Positions 8,227 to 17,100 of a DNA stretch of 61,762 nucleotides are shown here, piece by piece. The stretch spans positions 1-61,762 of the forward strand of contig NZ_NFKI01000017.1 in NCBI RefSeq assembly GCF_002160305.1. Direction: 5' to 3'. The stretch is from Pseudoflavonifractor sp. An184 (GTDB lineage: Bacteria; Bacillota; Clostridia; Oscillospirales; Oscillospiraceae). The position numbers and the translations under genes were made by a program. The notes under the pieces are model-generated. The model was given only the letters and a program-made list of their open reading frames with translations. It ran no database searches and was not told the origin of the DNA. Position 1 is the first letter of the stretch. Each line of letters starts with the position of its first letter.

Positions 8227-9077
8227 ACAGTTTTATGAGCTGGGTGGGCGGGAAGAAAGCTCTCCGGGAGGAAGTAGTGAAGCGATTTCCCCTGTTCTAT
8301 GAGCGGTATGTGGAGGTGTTCGGAGGCGGCGGCTGGGTGCTGTTTCATAAAGCCCCCGGCAACGACTTCGAGGTCTACAACGACTACAACGGCCTCCTCG
8401 CCAATCTGTACCGCTGTGTGCGGGACAAGCCGGATCTGTTGATCAACGCTCTGAAATATGTCCTCAATTCCAGAGAGGACTTCGACCGGGCGCGCCTGGC
8501 TCTGCGCCGCAAGCGCACCACAGATATTCAGCGGGCAGCCTGGTTTTATCAAGTCATCCGCCAGAGCTACGCCGCCGCTCTCACCAGCTTTGCCAGCCAG
8601 CCTCACGATATGTGGAGCAACTTCCCGCTCATTGAGCAGGCCCACCGACGGCTGGCGGATGTGGTGGTGGAAAACCAAGACTTCCAAACACTGATCCGGC
8701 ACTATGACCGCCCAGTGACCTTCTTCTACTGCGACCCGCCCTACCACGCTACAGAGGGGTATTACCAGAACATCGGTGAGGACGGCTTCACGGAACGGGA
8801 CCACATCCGCCTGCGGGATGCCCTGCTGTCCATGGAAGGCAAGTTCCTGCTGTCCTACAACGACGACGCCTTCATCCGAGGGCTGTACGATGCCCCCGGC
8901 ATCCAGATCGAGCCGGTGACCCGGCTGAACAACATTCGACAGCGATACGACCCTAACTGCCAATTTTCCGAGCTGCTCATCGCCAACTATGACATGGCGG
9001 AGCGCGCTCATGCCACAACACAAATCAATCTGTTTGACTTTCAGAAGGGAGAATTTGATGAAACCTATGTATTTTAA
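8223..9077 (+). CDS. D12-class DNA adenine methyltransferase (Dam-like)
   Basis: Transfers a methyl group from SAM to the N6 of adenine. From the ATG at 8235 the protein is 280 residues, with WVGGKK near the N-terminus, the SAM-binding FGGGGWVLF (29-37) and catalytic DPPY (167-170), the alpha-group order of Dam and MboI-type enzymes. Family members usually begin xNSFxxWxGGK; those residues (NSF) are encoded directly upstream, after a CTG at 8223 whose CTGA overlaps the previous stop. I therefore set the start at 8223, with ATG 8235 as the conservative alternative. There is no restriction partner, so it is solitary and probably protects the ICE from host restriction. Confidence 0.85.
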   Translation: MNSFMSWVGGKKALREEVVKRFPLFYERYVEVFGGGGWVLFHKAPGNDFEVYNDYNGLLANLYRCVRDKPDLLINALKYVLNSREDFDRARLALRRKRTTDIQRAAWFYQVIRQSYAAALTSFASQPHDMWSNFPLIEQAHRRLADVVVENQDFQTLIRHYDRPVTFFYCDPPYHATEGYYQNIGEDGFTERDHIRLRDALLSMEGKFLLSYNDDAFIRGLYDAPGIQIEPVTRLNNIRQRYDPNCQFSELLIANYDMAERAHATTQINLFDFQKGEFDETYVF

Positions 9078-9600
9078 GCTCTACCACAATCCTGAGAACA
9101 AGACCCTGACGATCCCCCGCGCTGCCCTCCAGCTCTCCGGCCTTGCGGACGCGGAGGAGCTGATCCTCCACACAGGCGGCGGATATGTCCTGGCGGCACG
9201 GAATGCATTGAGTACCCTGGAATGCCTGCACCTTCTCCAGTTCCTCACCTCCACTGCCGCATCTCTGCTCCTCCAGCTGGCGGTATTCAGCCAGGAAGGG
9301 GCGGAATTTCCCGAGTGTGAGGACACCATTGACGAGGAAGATGAAATGGACGATCCCGGTCTGACCATCCCCGCCTGTCTACTGGAACTGGCCGGACTGG
9401 ATGATGCAGACAGCCTGGAGGCCGTTGCGGAGGATGGCCGGGTGATCGTATCCAAGGCAGAAGATGATGACCCCAGCGAGCACAGGGAGGAAGACCCGTT
9501 GCAGGAGTTCGACGAGGGCTTCCGCTCCATGCTCCAGGAGGGCCATGTGGATCTGGACGCCCTCCGGCGGCAGCTGCGCCGGGAGGAAGATCATGCGTGA
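9058..9600 (+). CDS. AbrB-like double-domain protein
   Basis: A 180-residue acidic protein with two copies of a short beta-hairpin motif typical of AbrB/SpoVT swapped-hairpin folds: KTLTIPRAALQLSGLADAEE and GLTIPACLLELAGLDDADS, each followed by a strand and V/I-rich segment. ATG 9058, 8 bases after AGAAGGGA, overlaps the end of the methyltransferase gene. AbrB folds bind DNA as dimers; two in one chain could form an intramolecular site. A related design is at 49717. Role unproven; a regulator or antitoxin-like function is possible. Confidence 0.5.
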   Translation: MKPMYFKLYHNPENKTLTIPRAALQLSGLADAEELILHTGGGYVLAARNALSTLECLHLLQFLTSTAASLLLQLAVFSQEGAEFPECEDTIDEEDEMDDPGLTIPACLLELAGLDDADSLEAVAEDGRVIVSKAEDDDPSEHREEDPLQEFDEGFRSMLQEGHVDLDALRRQLRREEDHA

Positions 9601-10330
9601 GACGTACCTCTATCCCTATTCCGCAGAGGAAGCCTGCCGACGGGGAGAACAGTCTCTATGGCGGGCCAGTTACCTGGAGAACATTGACTGCAAAGATGCC
9701 ATTCAGAAAGCCGTACGACAGCACTACGACGGCGCCCATCTGGACAAGGAATGCCTGACGGGGGTGCTTCAAGAGTTCGGCTATAAGCGGACAGCTTGGG
9801 TGCTGGCCAACACGGTTCAGCAATTGGAATGGGGTGGCCAGTACAGTTCCGAGAATAAAGCATGGGCCAGTCAAATCTATATCCCACCAGATAAACTCCA
9901 CAATCTAAGCTTTGTGGTGCCAACCCGCTCCGCTGTACTGGATGGAGTGGTGGACCAATACCGCACGGCATATCAGGCGCTGGGACTCTTCGGTCCTGAC
10001 CAGTGCGAGCCAAGCTCCTTTGAAGAACTGGACTACGAAGGAAAGGTGCTGGTACTCTCCCCAGATACCCTGAAGGAGTCCTATTGGAACGCCCGTGCCC
10101 AGCTCTGGTACGCCCATGACGGATTTGGCTGTAGCCCCAAAGCCATTGGACGCTCTGTCCGCTGTACCTGTCTGGGGGACGGAGAGATGACCCGCTGGAA
10201 CCGAACGGACTTTATCGGTGCGCTGAAGGACGAATTCCTTCCGGAGTGGGCAAAGGAAAAGCTGATGGAGCTGAAAGGACAGGAACAGAACAACGACTCC
10301 CCCGCGATGGGCGGGATGACCATGAAATGA
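9593..10330 (+). CDS. DUF3849 domain protein
   Basis: A 245-residue protein starting at ATGCGTGA, overlapping the previous stop by 8 bp. The first ~110 residues (YPYSAEEACRRGE, SYLENIDCKDAI, LTGVLQEFGYKRTAWVLANTVQ) fit DUF3849, a domain widespread in clostridial conjugative elements and of unknown function. The rest has a Cys-containing centre (HDGFGCSPKAIGRSVRC) and ends PAMGGMTMK, a tail like those of neighbouring ICE genes. No catalytic motif is known for the family. Confidence 0.7.
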   Translation: MRETYLYPYSAEEACRRGEQSLWRASYLENIDCKDAIQKAVRQHYDGAHLDKECLTGVLQEFGYKRTAWVLANTVQQLEWGGQYSSENKAWASQIYIPPDKLHNLSFVVPTRSAVLDGVVDQYRTAYQALGLFGPDQCEPSSFEELDYEGKVLVLSPDTLKESYWNARAQLWYAHDGFGCSPKAIGRSVRCTCLGDGEMTRWNRTDFIGALKDEFLPEWAKEKLMELKGQEQNNDSPAMGGMTMK

Positions 10331-10344
10331 GGTGATTGATAGAC

Positions 10345-10992
10345 ATGAACATTTCCTATTACACCATTGACGATCTGCGCCTGCCCCCCAAGCGATCTCT
10401 GCGAAAGGGCCGGAGCGTGGAGCAGTATTCCACACTGGAGGAGGCTCTGGCCCGCTACCAATCCCTGCCTGCTGCCGGGATCAGAGTGCTGGGGCTCACA
10501 GACGGAATCCATGTCCTGGAGCTGGTAAAGTGCCTGCCCCTGTTCCCGGACGATCAGGAAGGAGAAGATGTGCTGGCCTCGGACTACAGCTGCTTTCCCC
10601 TCTGGACCCAGGAGCCAGAGGCCGCCAATGCCACTCACGTCTGTATCACAGCCATGGGCCTGCGCTATCGCATCAAAGGCAATGTGATTGAGCCCATTCC
10701 ATCCCCGGAGGGTCTGCCGCAGGACCTTCAGGGGAAATTTTTATGGCTGAATCTGTCCGGCGAGGCCCAGTCCGCTATCCGCCAGGTCTATGTGGCCGGG
10801 ACAGGCTGGGTATCTCCCGGCATTCTGAACCGCAAAACCGAGCCGATGCCCTTAGTGCTGAAATATCGAGCCGATGGGATCAACGAGCAGGGCGCCTACC
10901 TCTCCCTGGAGGTAGAACCCTGGGAGTATGACCGGATAGCCATCCACACCCTGGAACGGCTGAAAAAAGAGAAAGGGAGAAGTGAGCGATGA
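10345..10992 (+). CDS. Conserved ICE protein, unknown function
   Basis: A 215-residue protein. I chose ATG 10345, 10 bases after GAGGTG (10329-10334); a TTG at 10336 is closer but lacks a better site. It begins NISYYTIDDLRLPPKR and carries GIRVLGLTDGIHVLELVKCLPLF, then LASDYSCFPLW. It looks like a soluble alpha/beta protein that I associate with the DUF3849/SpoVG gene order in clostridial ICEs, but I cannot name the family. It overlaps the SpoVG-like gene by 4 bp. Confidence 0.6.
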   Translation: MNISYYTIDDLRLPPKRSLRKGRSVEQYSTLEEALARYQSLPAAGIRVLGLTDGIHVLELVKCLPLFPDDQEGEDVLASDYSCFPLWTQEPEAANATHVCITAMGLRYRIKGNVIEPIPSPEGLPQDLQGKFLWLNLSGEAQSAIRQVYVAGTGWVSPGILNRKTEPMPLVLKYRADGINEQGAYLSLEVEPWEYDRIAIHTLERLKKEKGRSER

Positions 10993-11357
10993 AACAGACT
11001 ATCAACCATCAGAACCCCAATTTTGAGCAGCTGCCCATGCAGATCAACGTGAAGATCTACCGTCCCAGCGTCAAGGGCCCCATCCTGGCAGACGCCTCGG
11101 TCAACCTGAACGGGTGCTTCGCCATCCGCGGGGTCCAGGTGAAGGAGGGCAGAAACGGCCCCTTCGTCTCCATGCCCAGCCGCCAGGTCAAAGGCGAATA
11201 TCGGGACATCTGTTTCCCCTGCACCCCGGAATTCAAACAGTCCTTCGACCAGGCCGTTTTGGACGCCTACCGGATGGAGCTGGATCAGGGACTCAACCAG
11301 CACCATAACGAGGCCCAGGAGCAAAACAGCCCCGAGATGGACGGCATGTCGATGTGA
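10989..11357 (+). CDS. spoVG: SpoVG-family protein
   Basis: A 122-residue protein with the SpoVG core: INVKIYRPSVKGPILADASVNLNGCFAIRGVQVKEGRNGPFVSMPSR (~residues 18-65), then GEYRDICFPCTPEF. SpoVG is a small DNA/RNA-binding regulator; versions with extended ends are common in ICEs. It differs from chromosomal SpoVG by the 17-residue N-terminal and ~30-residue Gln/Asn/Glu-rich C-terminal extensions. The ATGA start overlaps the upstream stop. Assignment is confident; its role in the ICE is unknown. Confidence 0.85.
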   Translation: MKQTINHQNPNFEQLPMQINVKIYRPSVKGPILADASVNLNGCFAIRGVQVKEGRNGPFVSMPSRQVKGEYRDICFPCTPEFKQSFDQAVLDAYRMELDQGLNQHHNEAQEQNSPEMDGMSM

Positions 11358-11378
11358 CAGGAAGGAGAGAAAGCTGAT

Positions 11379-12302
11379 ATGAAACGAAAACTCGCACTCT
11401 GTGCCGCGGTCCTGTGCCTGACCATGGCACTGTCCCCCTCCGCCTTCGCCGCGGAGTCGGTTGTGATTTCCCAGTCATCTGCGCCCCCGGAGGTCTGCTA
11501 CCCCACCTCCGTGTCCCGGAATGAGGATGGCACAGAGATCCGCAAGTATTATGACCTGGGGCCGGAGGAGAACCCCGCCGGCATTCCCCGGTCTGATTTC
11601 GAGCAGGATGGATTCCATTATACCCTCATTGATCTGCTCCGGCAGGAACTGCCGGAGAACGAGAGCCGTCAGCACACAGAGACCGTCTCTCTGGAGAGCA
11701 AAAGCAAGGACATGGAGTCCGTGCTGGCCCTGCTCCCCCAGGAAAAAGAGTTTATCACCGAGGACGGTCTCTCCGGTGTGCTGACCCTCCAGTTGGACAC
11801 CGTCCAGGTGGAAGTGGCCGGGTACGGGAGCTCTACCAGGGAGGTGTCTGCCACCAGGAGCTACCCCAATCTGGCCAGCCAGGATACCGCCAACATCCCC
11901 AAGACCATCGAGGACAATGGCCGCACCCTGACTCTCCAGAACATCAGCTGGCAGACGGACAACACCGCCAATACAGACGGCTACGCCATGGGAGACCGCT
12001 TTACGGCAGTCGCCACCTACACCGGCAGTGCCACCAGCAGCTATGTGACCGGCTACACGGTCACCGCCGATTACAGCGGTACTGTCAGCCGGATCGCCCT
12101 GAATAAGACCCGCTATGTGGCCATCTTCGAGGGCACAGCCATAGAGCCGCTGGCGCCGCTCCCTGATTCGGGCAGCAGTCCAGTCCAGTTTAACTGGGCC
12201 TATATCCTGGTGCCGCTGGGTGTGGTATTCGCTGCGGGCGGCGTCATTGGCGGATGCCTGCTCTACAAACGGAAGCATGAGAGTGAGGAGGAAACCGAAT
12301 GA
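11379..12302 (+). CDS. Secreted membrane-anchored surface protein of the sortase module
   Basis: A 307-residue protein with an N-terminal signal peptide (KRKLALCAAVLCLTMALSPSAFA, cleavage after AFA), an extracellular domain of ~240 residues and one C-terminal membrane helix (WAYILVPLGVVFAAGGVIGGCLL, ~270-292) followed by a basic tail KRKHESEEETE. There is no LPxTG motif, so it stays in the membrane. It overlaps the sortase gene by 4 bp. Likely an accessory factor for surface display or mating-pair contact; unknown family. Confidence 0.65.
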   Translation: MKRKLALCAAVLCLTMALSPSAFAAESVVISQSSAPPEVCYPTSVSRNEDGTEIRKYYDLGPEENPAGIPRSDFEQDGFHYTLIDLLRQELPENESRQHTETVSLESKSKDMESVLALLPQEKEFITEDGLSGVLTLQLDTVQVEVAGYGSSTREVSATRSYPNLASQDTANIPKTIEDNGRTLTLQNISWQTDNTANTDGYAMGDRFTAVATYTGSATSSYVTGYTVTADYSGTVSRIALNKTRYVAIFEGTAIEPLAPLPDSGSSPVQFNWAYILVPLGVVFAAGGVIGGCLLYKRKHESEEETE

Positions 12303-13108
12303 AAAAATTGTGTGCGTTTCTCTGCCTGATGTGCCTGACCGCCGCCTTGACAGTTCCCGCGAGCGCGGCGGGACCTCTGGAGTATTCCATCGACGCACCG
12401 GGCGATCCGGACTACGGCACCCCCACCTCCTTCGAGCCGGTTGCCACGGCAGACGGCGGGGCCAGGAAGAACGAGGACGTCAGTAAAAACGCCGCCCTGA
12501 TCCCGCCTGGATTTGGTACCGCCAGCGCCGATACCCTGAACACCGGGACGCCCCTCACCCCCAACCTGGCGCCCGACACCATGCCCGCCACCGGCGCGGC
12601 AGTCAACGGCACCTCCGCCCCGGTCTTTGTCCCCGGAAGTACGATCCCCACTGTGAATACCCCTGCTGACCCGGAAACATCTGCTCCCTCCACCGGCTAC
12701 ACCGAAGTGACAAGCGACCTCTATTACTCTGGGGGTCACTTGGGAACGCTGAAGATTCCGGCCATCGGTTTGACTGTGAAGGTCTATGAGGGCACGGACA
12801 GCAAAACCCTGGCCAAGGGTGCCGGTCACTTCGAGGAAACCTCTATTTGGCGCGGAAATATTGCGGTGGCGGCGCACAACAGGGGCACCAACAACCACTT
12901 TGGGAAGATCCATACCCTGGAGCTGGGGGATGAGATCACCCTGACCACCAAGCTGGGGACCCGCACCTATGAGGTGGTGTCCGTTTCTAAAGTCTTGGAG
13001 ACCGACCGAAGCGGCCTCGCCGCCACCACGGAAAACATGATCACCCTCTACACCTGTGTGATGAACCAGAGAGACTACCGCTGGTGCGTCAAGGCAGTGG
13101 AAATTTAG
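12299..13108 (+). CDS. Class D-like sortase
   Basis: A cysteine transpeptidase that attaches surface proteins. It has a signal peptide or N-terminal anchor, a Pro/Thr/Ala-rich linker (to ~residue 125) and a sortase fold with the catalytic triad: His in VAAHNRG, Cys in TLYTCV and Arg in YRW (RDYRWCV). The single-domain layout with TLYTC and no C-terminal membrane helix fits class D or E rather than A/B. It sits between a membrane protein and a CAP protein, just upstream of the giant adhesin ending LPRTGY, its presumed substrate. Confidence 0.88.
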   Translation: MKKLCAFLCLMCLTAALTVPASAAGPLEYSIDAPGDPDYGTPTSFEPVATADGGARKNEDVSKNAALIPPGFGTASADTLNTGTPLTPNLAPDTMPATGAAVNGTSAPVFVPGSTIPTVNTPADPETSAPSTGYTEVTSDLYYSGGHLGTLKIPAIGLTVKVYEGTDSKTLAKGAGHFEETSIWRGNIAVAAHNRGTNNHFGKIHTLELGDEITLTTKLGTRTYEVVSVSKVLETDRSGLAATTENMITLYTCVMNQRDYRWCVKAVEI

Positions 13109-13239
13109 TTGATCTGCTTTGTTTTCCCCTCTGAATTTCTACATGCAGGCGCTCTTATTTCTCTCGACTTCCGTCCGCTCTTCCGGTATTGTGTGCTTGC
13201 AGAAAGCTGCAATTCCAGACAATAAGGAGGAGCGAAGTC

Positions 13240-13929
13240 ATGAGCAGAAAGAAAAATATCCTGCTGGCATCCACATGTATCGTGCTGGGCATGGCCCTGG
13301 CGGGCCCTGCGGCGCACGCGGCGGAGGAAGTCCTGACGGCTGTTCGCAGCACCCACCAGTTCTATCTGGACGGGGAGCAGATCCAGTTGGAGGCGTACCT
13401 CATCAACGGCAATAACTATGTGAAACTGGCAGATGTGGGCGAGGCTCTGGACTTCAACGTCTATTGGGACGACGCGGTGCGGATCGAGAGCGGCGCACTC
13501 TACACCGGCCACGCCTCGGAACAGGCATCCGACCTGGAGCAGACGCGCCAGGACATCGCCGCGCTGGTCAATCAGGTGCGGCGTGAACACGGACTCCCGG
13601 AGCTGGCTGTTGACCAGCGGCTGATGACCGCTGCCCAGGAGCTCTCTGGGAGGAAATACACCTGGCACCACAATCAGGAGGAGTGCGAGGCAGTGGCAAG
13701 AGCCGGATACCCCTATGGATTCCGCTCTAACCTCACGGTCTTCACCGGAGCCGCCGCCTCAGATATTGCTCAACAGGCGGTGGAGAACTGGGTGAACTCC
13801 CCCGGACACCTGCAGGCGATGCTCACACCCAATGCGGACAGCCTCGGCGTGGGCGTCACCGTGGAACAGGGCGTCACCTACTGCTGCCTGTTCCTGGGTG
13901 ACCCAACCACCCACAACCCCTACGGATAA
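13240..13929 (+). CDS. Secreted CAP/SCP-domain protein with copper-amine-oxidase-like N-domain
   Basis: A 229-residue secreted protein. I chose ATG 13240, after AAGGAGG (13224-13230). It has a signal peptide ending AHAAEE, then a copper-amine-oxidase-N-type stalk (YLDGEQIQLEAYLINGNNYVKLADVGEAL, ~residues 38-66) and a CAP domain: DIAALVNQVRREHGLPEL, LMTAAQELS, then VENWVNSPGHLQAML and GVGVTVEQGVTYCCLFLG. CAP proteins of Firmicutes are secreted and their activity is mostly unknown. It probably belongs to the surface module. A terminator follows directly. Confidence 0.8.
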   Translation: MSRKKNILLASTCIVLGMALAGPAAHAAEEVLTAVRSTHQFYLDGEQIQLEAYLINGNNYVKLADVGEALDFNVYWDDAVRIESGALYTGHASEQASDLEQTRQDIAALVNQVRREHGLPELAVDQRLMTAAQELSGRKYTWHHNQEECEAVARAGYPYGFRSNLTVFTGAAASDIAQQAVENWVNSPGHLQAMLTPNADSLGVGVTVEQGVTYCCLFLGDPTTHNPYG

Positions 13930-13939
13930 CCGCAGATCC

Positions 13940-13983
13940 AGCGGTACAGCCCCTCTCAAACAGGAGGGGCCGCTCTTTTTTTG
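13940..13983 (+). terminator. Rho-independent terminator after CAP gene
   Basis: A GC stem (13949-13955 with 13964-13970, extended by 13940-13944 pairing with 13970-13974) is followed by eight T. It ends the sortase/CAP operon. Confidence 0.8.
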
Positions 13984-14199
13984 CTTAAATCCAGAAGAAA
14001 CGGAGGTGATACCCATGAAATAAGACGCTCTATGCCGGAGCAAGAACCACTCTCTCGAAGTGACTTCGGGACCGACCAACAAAATTCTGAATATCGAAAA
14101 TGGAACAGGCCGTAGGGATACAGCGCCCACGGCCTGTTTGCGTTCTGCCGGAATGCTCTGTCCCTTCGGCCCTTCCCTTTCCGAGGAAAGGAAAAGAAC
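13984..14199 (+). promoter_or_regulatory. Leader region of the adhesin gene, with a two-codon ORF and hairpins
   Basis: A 216-bp non-coding leader. It contains GGAGGTGAT (14002-14010), a near-perfect ribosome-binding site, placed before ATG AAA TAA (14015-14023), a two-codon ORF; a 10-bp hairpin (14104-14113 with 14129-14138); and a small CTTTCC/GGAAAG hairpin overlapping the adhesin ribosome-binding site. Such leaders often tie translation of a short peptide to that of the next gene. No promoter match is clear. Confidence 0.4.
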
Positions 14200-17100
14200 A
14201 TGAAGAAACAGACGCACTCTCTGCCTGCCCGGATCCTCTCCATGCTGTTGGCGCTGGTGTGTATCCTGGGTCTGCTCCCCGGAGCGGCCCTGGCCGCCAG
14301 CCCGGACTCCATTGTCATGGAGGACTGCACCCATAACGGTGTCCACTATGAGTCGGCAGCCCTCGACACCTGCTGGCTCCACCAGATGAAATTTGACTAC
14401 AACGACGATACTGTCACAGGCTTTTGCGCCGACCACGGGGGCGGCATGGGCTGGTCGCTGGAGGGACACGAGTGGAATAACCCACAGCCCATCAGCGATC
14501 CTACCGTCAAAACCATGATGGCGTATTATTACGCCCACAGCCGCGGCATTTTTACAGACCAGGCTCATGCCCTGGGCGTGGATGAGGTCTGGGGCAGTGA
14601 CTATACCTGGACCATGAACGCCTGGGTGCAGGCTATCATCTGGCGCCATGAGCAGAAGACGCTTGCCGCTGATCCCGTGGCTGCCTGCGCAGAGGAGCTG
14701 ATGTATGTCTACAACAATCTGGAGCACACCAGCTACACCAGCATTGACGATGTCGTAGACGGAACCTCTCTCCGGGACCGCGCCCAGTATATTCTCGACT
14801 TGGGCGCTCAGGGCGTATGGGGCGACTGCGAAGTTTTTGAATATACCTACGCCGGCCCCGGCTCCACACAGCATCCGGCCTATGACGTCCAGGGGATCAT
14901 CATCGGTAATCTCACCGTCACCCATGAGCAGTATGAGCTGACCGTGAAGAAGGTGGACGCCACCAACCCCAGCAAGGGGCTCCCCGGCGCCCGGTTTCTC
15001 ATTCAGAATGCCAATGGGACCTACTCCAAGGAGGTCGTGACCGGGGCAGACGGGACCTATACCCTCTCCCCCCTGGACGCAAATACCTATTCCGTCACGG
15101 AACTGGAAGCCCCGGATGGGTACCAAATCGACAACCCCGGCCCCCAGTATGTGGTCCTGCCCAATGAAAACGGCAAAACAGTCACGGTCACCTTCACGGA
15201 CACCCCCGAGATCACCAGCGAGGGATCCATCCGCAAAGTGGATGCGGACGATCCCACCAAGGGGCTGGCCGGCGCCGTCATCCGCATCGACGGTGTGGAC
15301 AACAGCTTTACCGGCACCTACACCACCGGCACGGGCGGCTATCTGGAGGACGTCCCCTGGGACACCATGCCCATCGGCTCCTTCGTGGCAACGGAGGTCA
15401 CTCCGCCCACTGGCTACACCACCAGCAGCGATCCCAACAAAGTCCGCCAGGAGTTCTACTGGGACGGCAAAAGCGATGTGGATCTGGTCTTTGAAAATGA
15501 TGCCAAGGTCAAGATCGAACTGCTGAAGGTGGACGATTCGGACAGCCCCATCGAGGGTGCGGTCTTCAATATCCTGAAGGACGGCCAGATCATCGGATCG
15601 GAGGCCACGGACGCCTCCGGCATCATCACCGTCACCGGCATCACTGAGGGCCTGTATGCCTTCGTAGAGGTCTCTGTCCCTGCGCCTTTTGCCCGGCTGA
15701 CGGAGCCGGTAGTAGTCCATGTGGATCAGGCGGATATTGACGGCGGCGGCACGATCTCCGTCACCGCGGTGGACCACGTGCTCCCCAATCTTACCATCCT
15801 CAAGCGGGACGGGCAGACCGGGGAAGTGGTTCCCGGCGCGGTGTTCGAGGTGAAGGGCATCCACCATGGCTACCACACGGACGTGACCACTGGGCCGGAC
15901 GGGACAGCTACCCTCACCGGCCTTCCTGTGGACAGCTATGAGGTGACCGAGGTATCCGTCCCAGACCCCTATGTGGTGGCAGCAGAGCCGACCCAAACCA
16001 TCTGGCTGGGCCCTGGTGATGATCAGCAGCTCATCTTCGACAATCTGAAGCAGCCCCAGCTCACCATCGCCAAGGTGGATGCCGCAGACTCCACCACCCC
16101 TATCCCCGGCACCGTGTTCCGCATCGAGGGTGTGGACAGCGACTACCTAAACACCGTGACCACCGGGCAGGATGGCACCGTCACCCTGCGAGTGGCTCCC
16201 GGCACCTTCCGGGTCACAGAGCTGTCTGTCCCGGCCCCTTATTATCTGCCGGACAAGGACGCGGACCGGGAGCAGACCATCTCCCTGAATGCGGGGGATG
16301 AGAAAAGACTGGTCTTTGAAAACCACAAGGCCCCGGAGCTGACAATCTATAAGGTGGACTCCGTCGCCGGCGCTCCCGTGGAAGGGGCGCGTTTTCATGT
16401 GACCTACGTCAGCAACGGAACGGCCGCTGACGCGCCTGAGTCCTATGACTTCGGGGAGATCACCACCGACGCCATCGGCGAGATCAAGCTCCATGCGCAG
16501 GGCCAGCGACTGTACCCCGGTGAGTTCACCATCGAGGAGGTGGCACCCGCCCCTGGGTTCCAGATGAAGGAGCCCACCGTCCAGAAGGTCATCCTCCACG
16601 GCGGCGAGAGCAAGACGGTGCAATTTGAAAATGTGCCGCTCAACGCCATCATCGTGGAGAAATACGACAGCGTCACCGGCGAGGCCCTGGCCGGAGCCAC
16701 CTTCCAATTGAGGTTCCTTGGCGGCACCAGCGGAACAGGCGGTACCATCATTGGTCAGAAAGTGACCGGAAAAAACGGCACAGCCATCTGGACCGGCCTC
16801 ACTGCGGGCACCTATATTCTGGAGGAGGTAGACCCGGCGGACGGATACAGCATCATCCAGAGCTCCGAGACCGTCTATTTGGCGGACAGCGGTGAGCAGT
16901 CGGTCATTACAGTGCGCTTCGAGAATATGCCGGACGGAAACCTGCTGATCCGCAAGGTCTGCGCTACCAATCCCAGCGTGACCCTGCCCAATGCGGAATT
17001 TAAAATTGTATATGCGGACGGTACCCTCATTGGGGACTCCAATGGCGTCTATCGGACGGACGAAAACGGCGAGATCCTGATTGAGGGCCTCCAGCCCGGA

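Noticed and set aside
13759-15996. Very long open frame on the minus strand (745 codons) across the start of the adhesin
   Set aside because: It lies opposite the repetitive, GC-rich adhesin gene; its product is an unlikely His/Gly/Asp/Val-rich sequence and there is no ribosome-binding site. Shadow frame.
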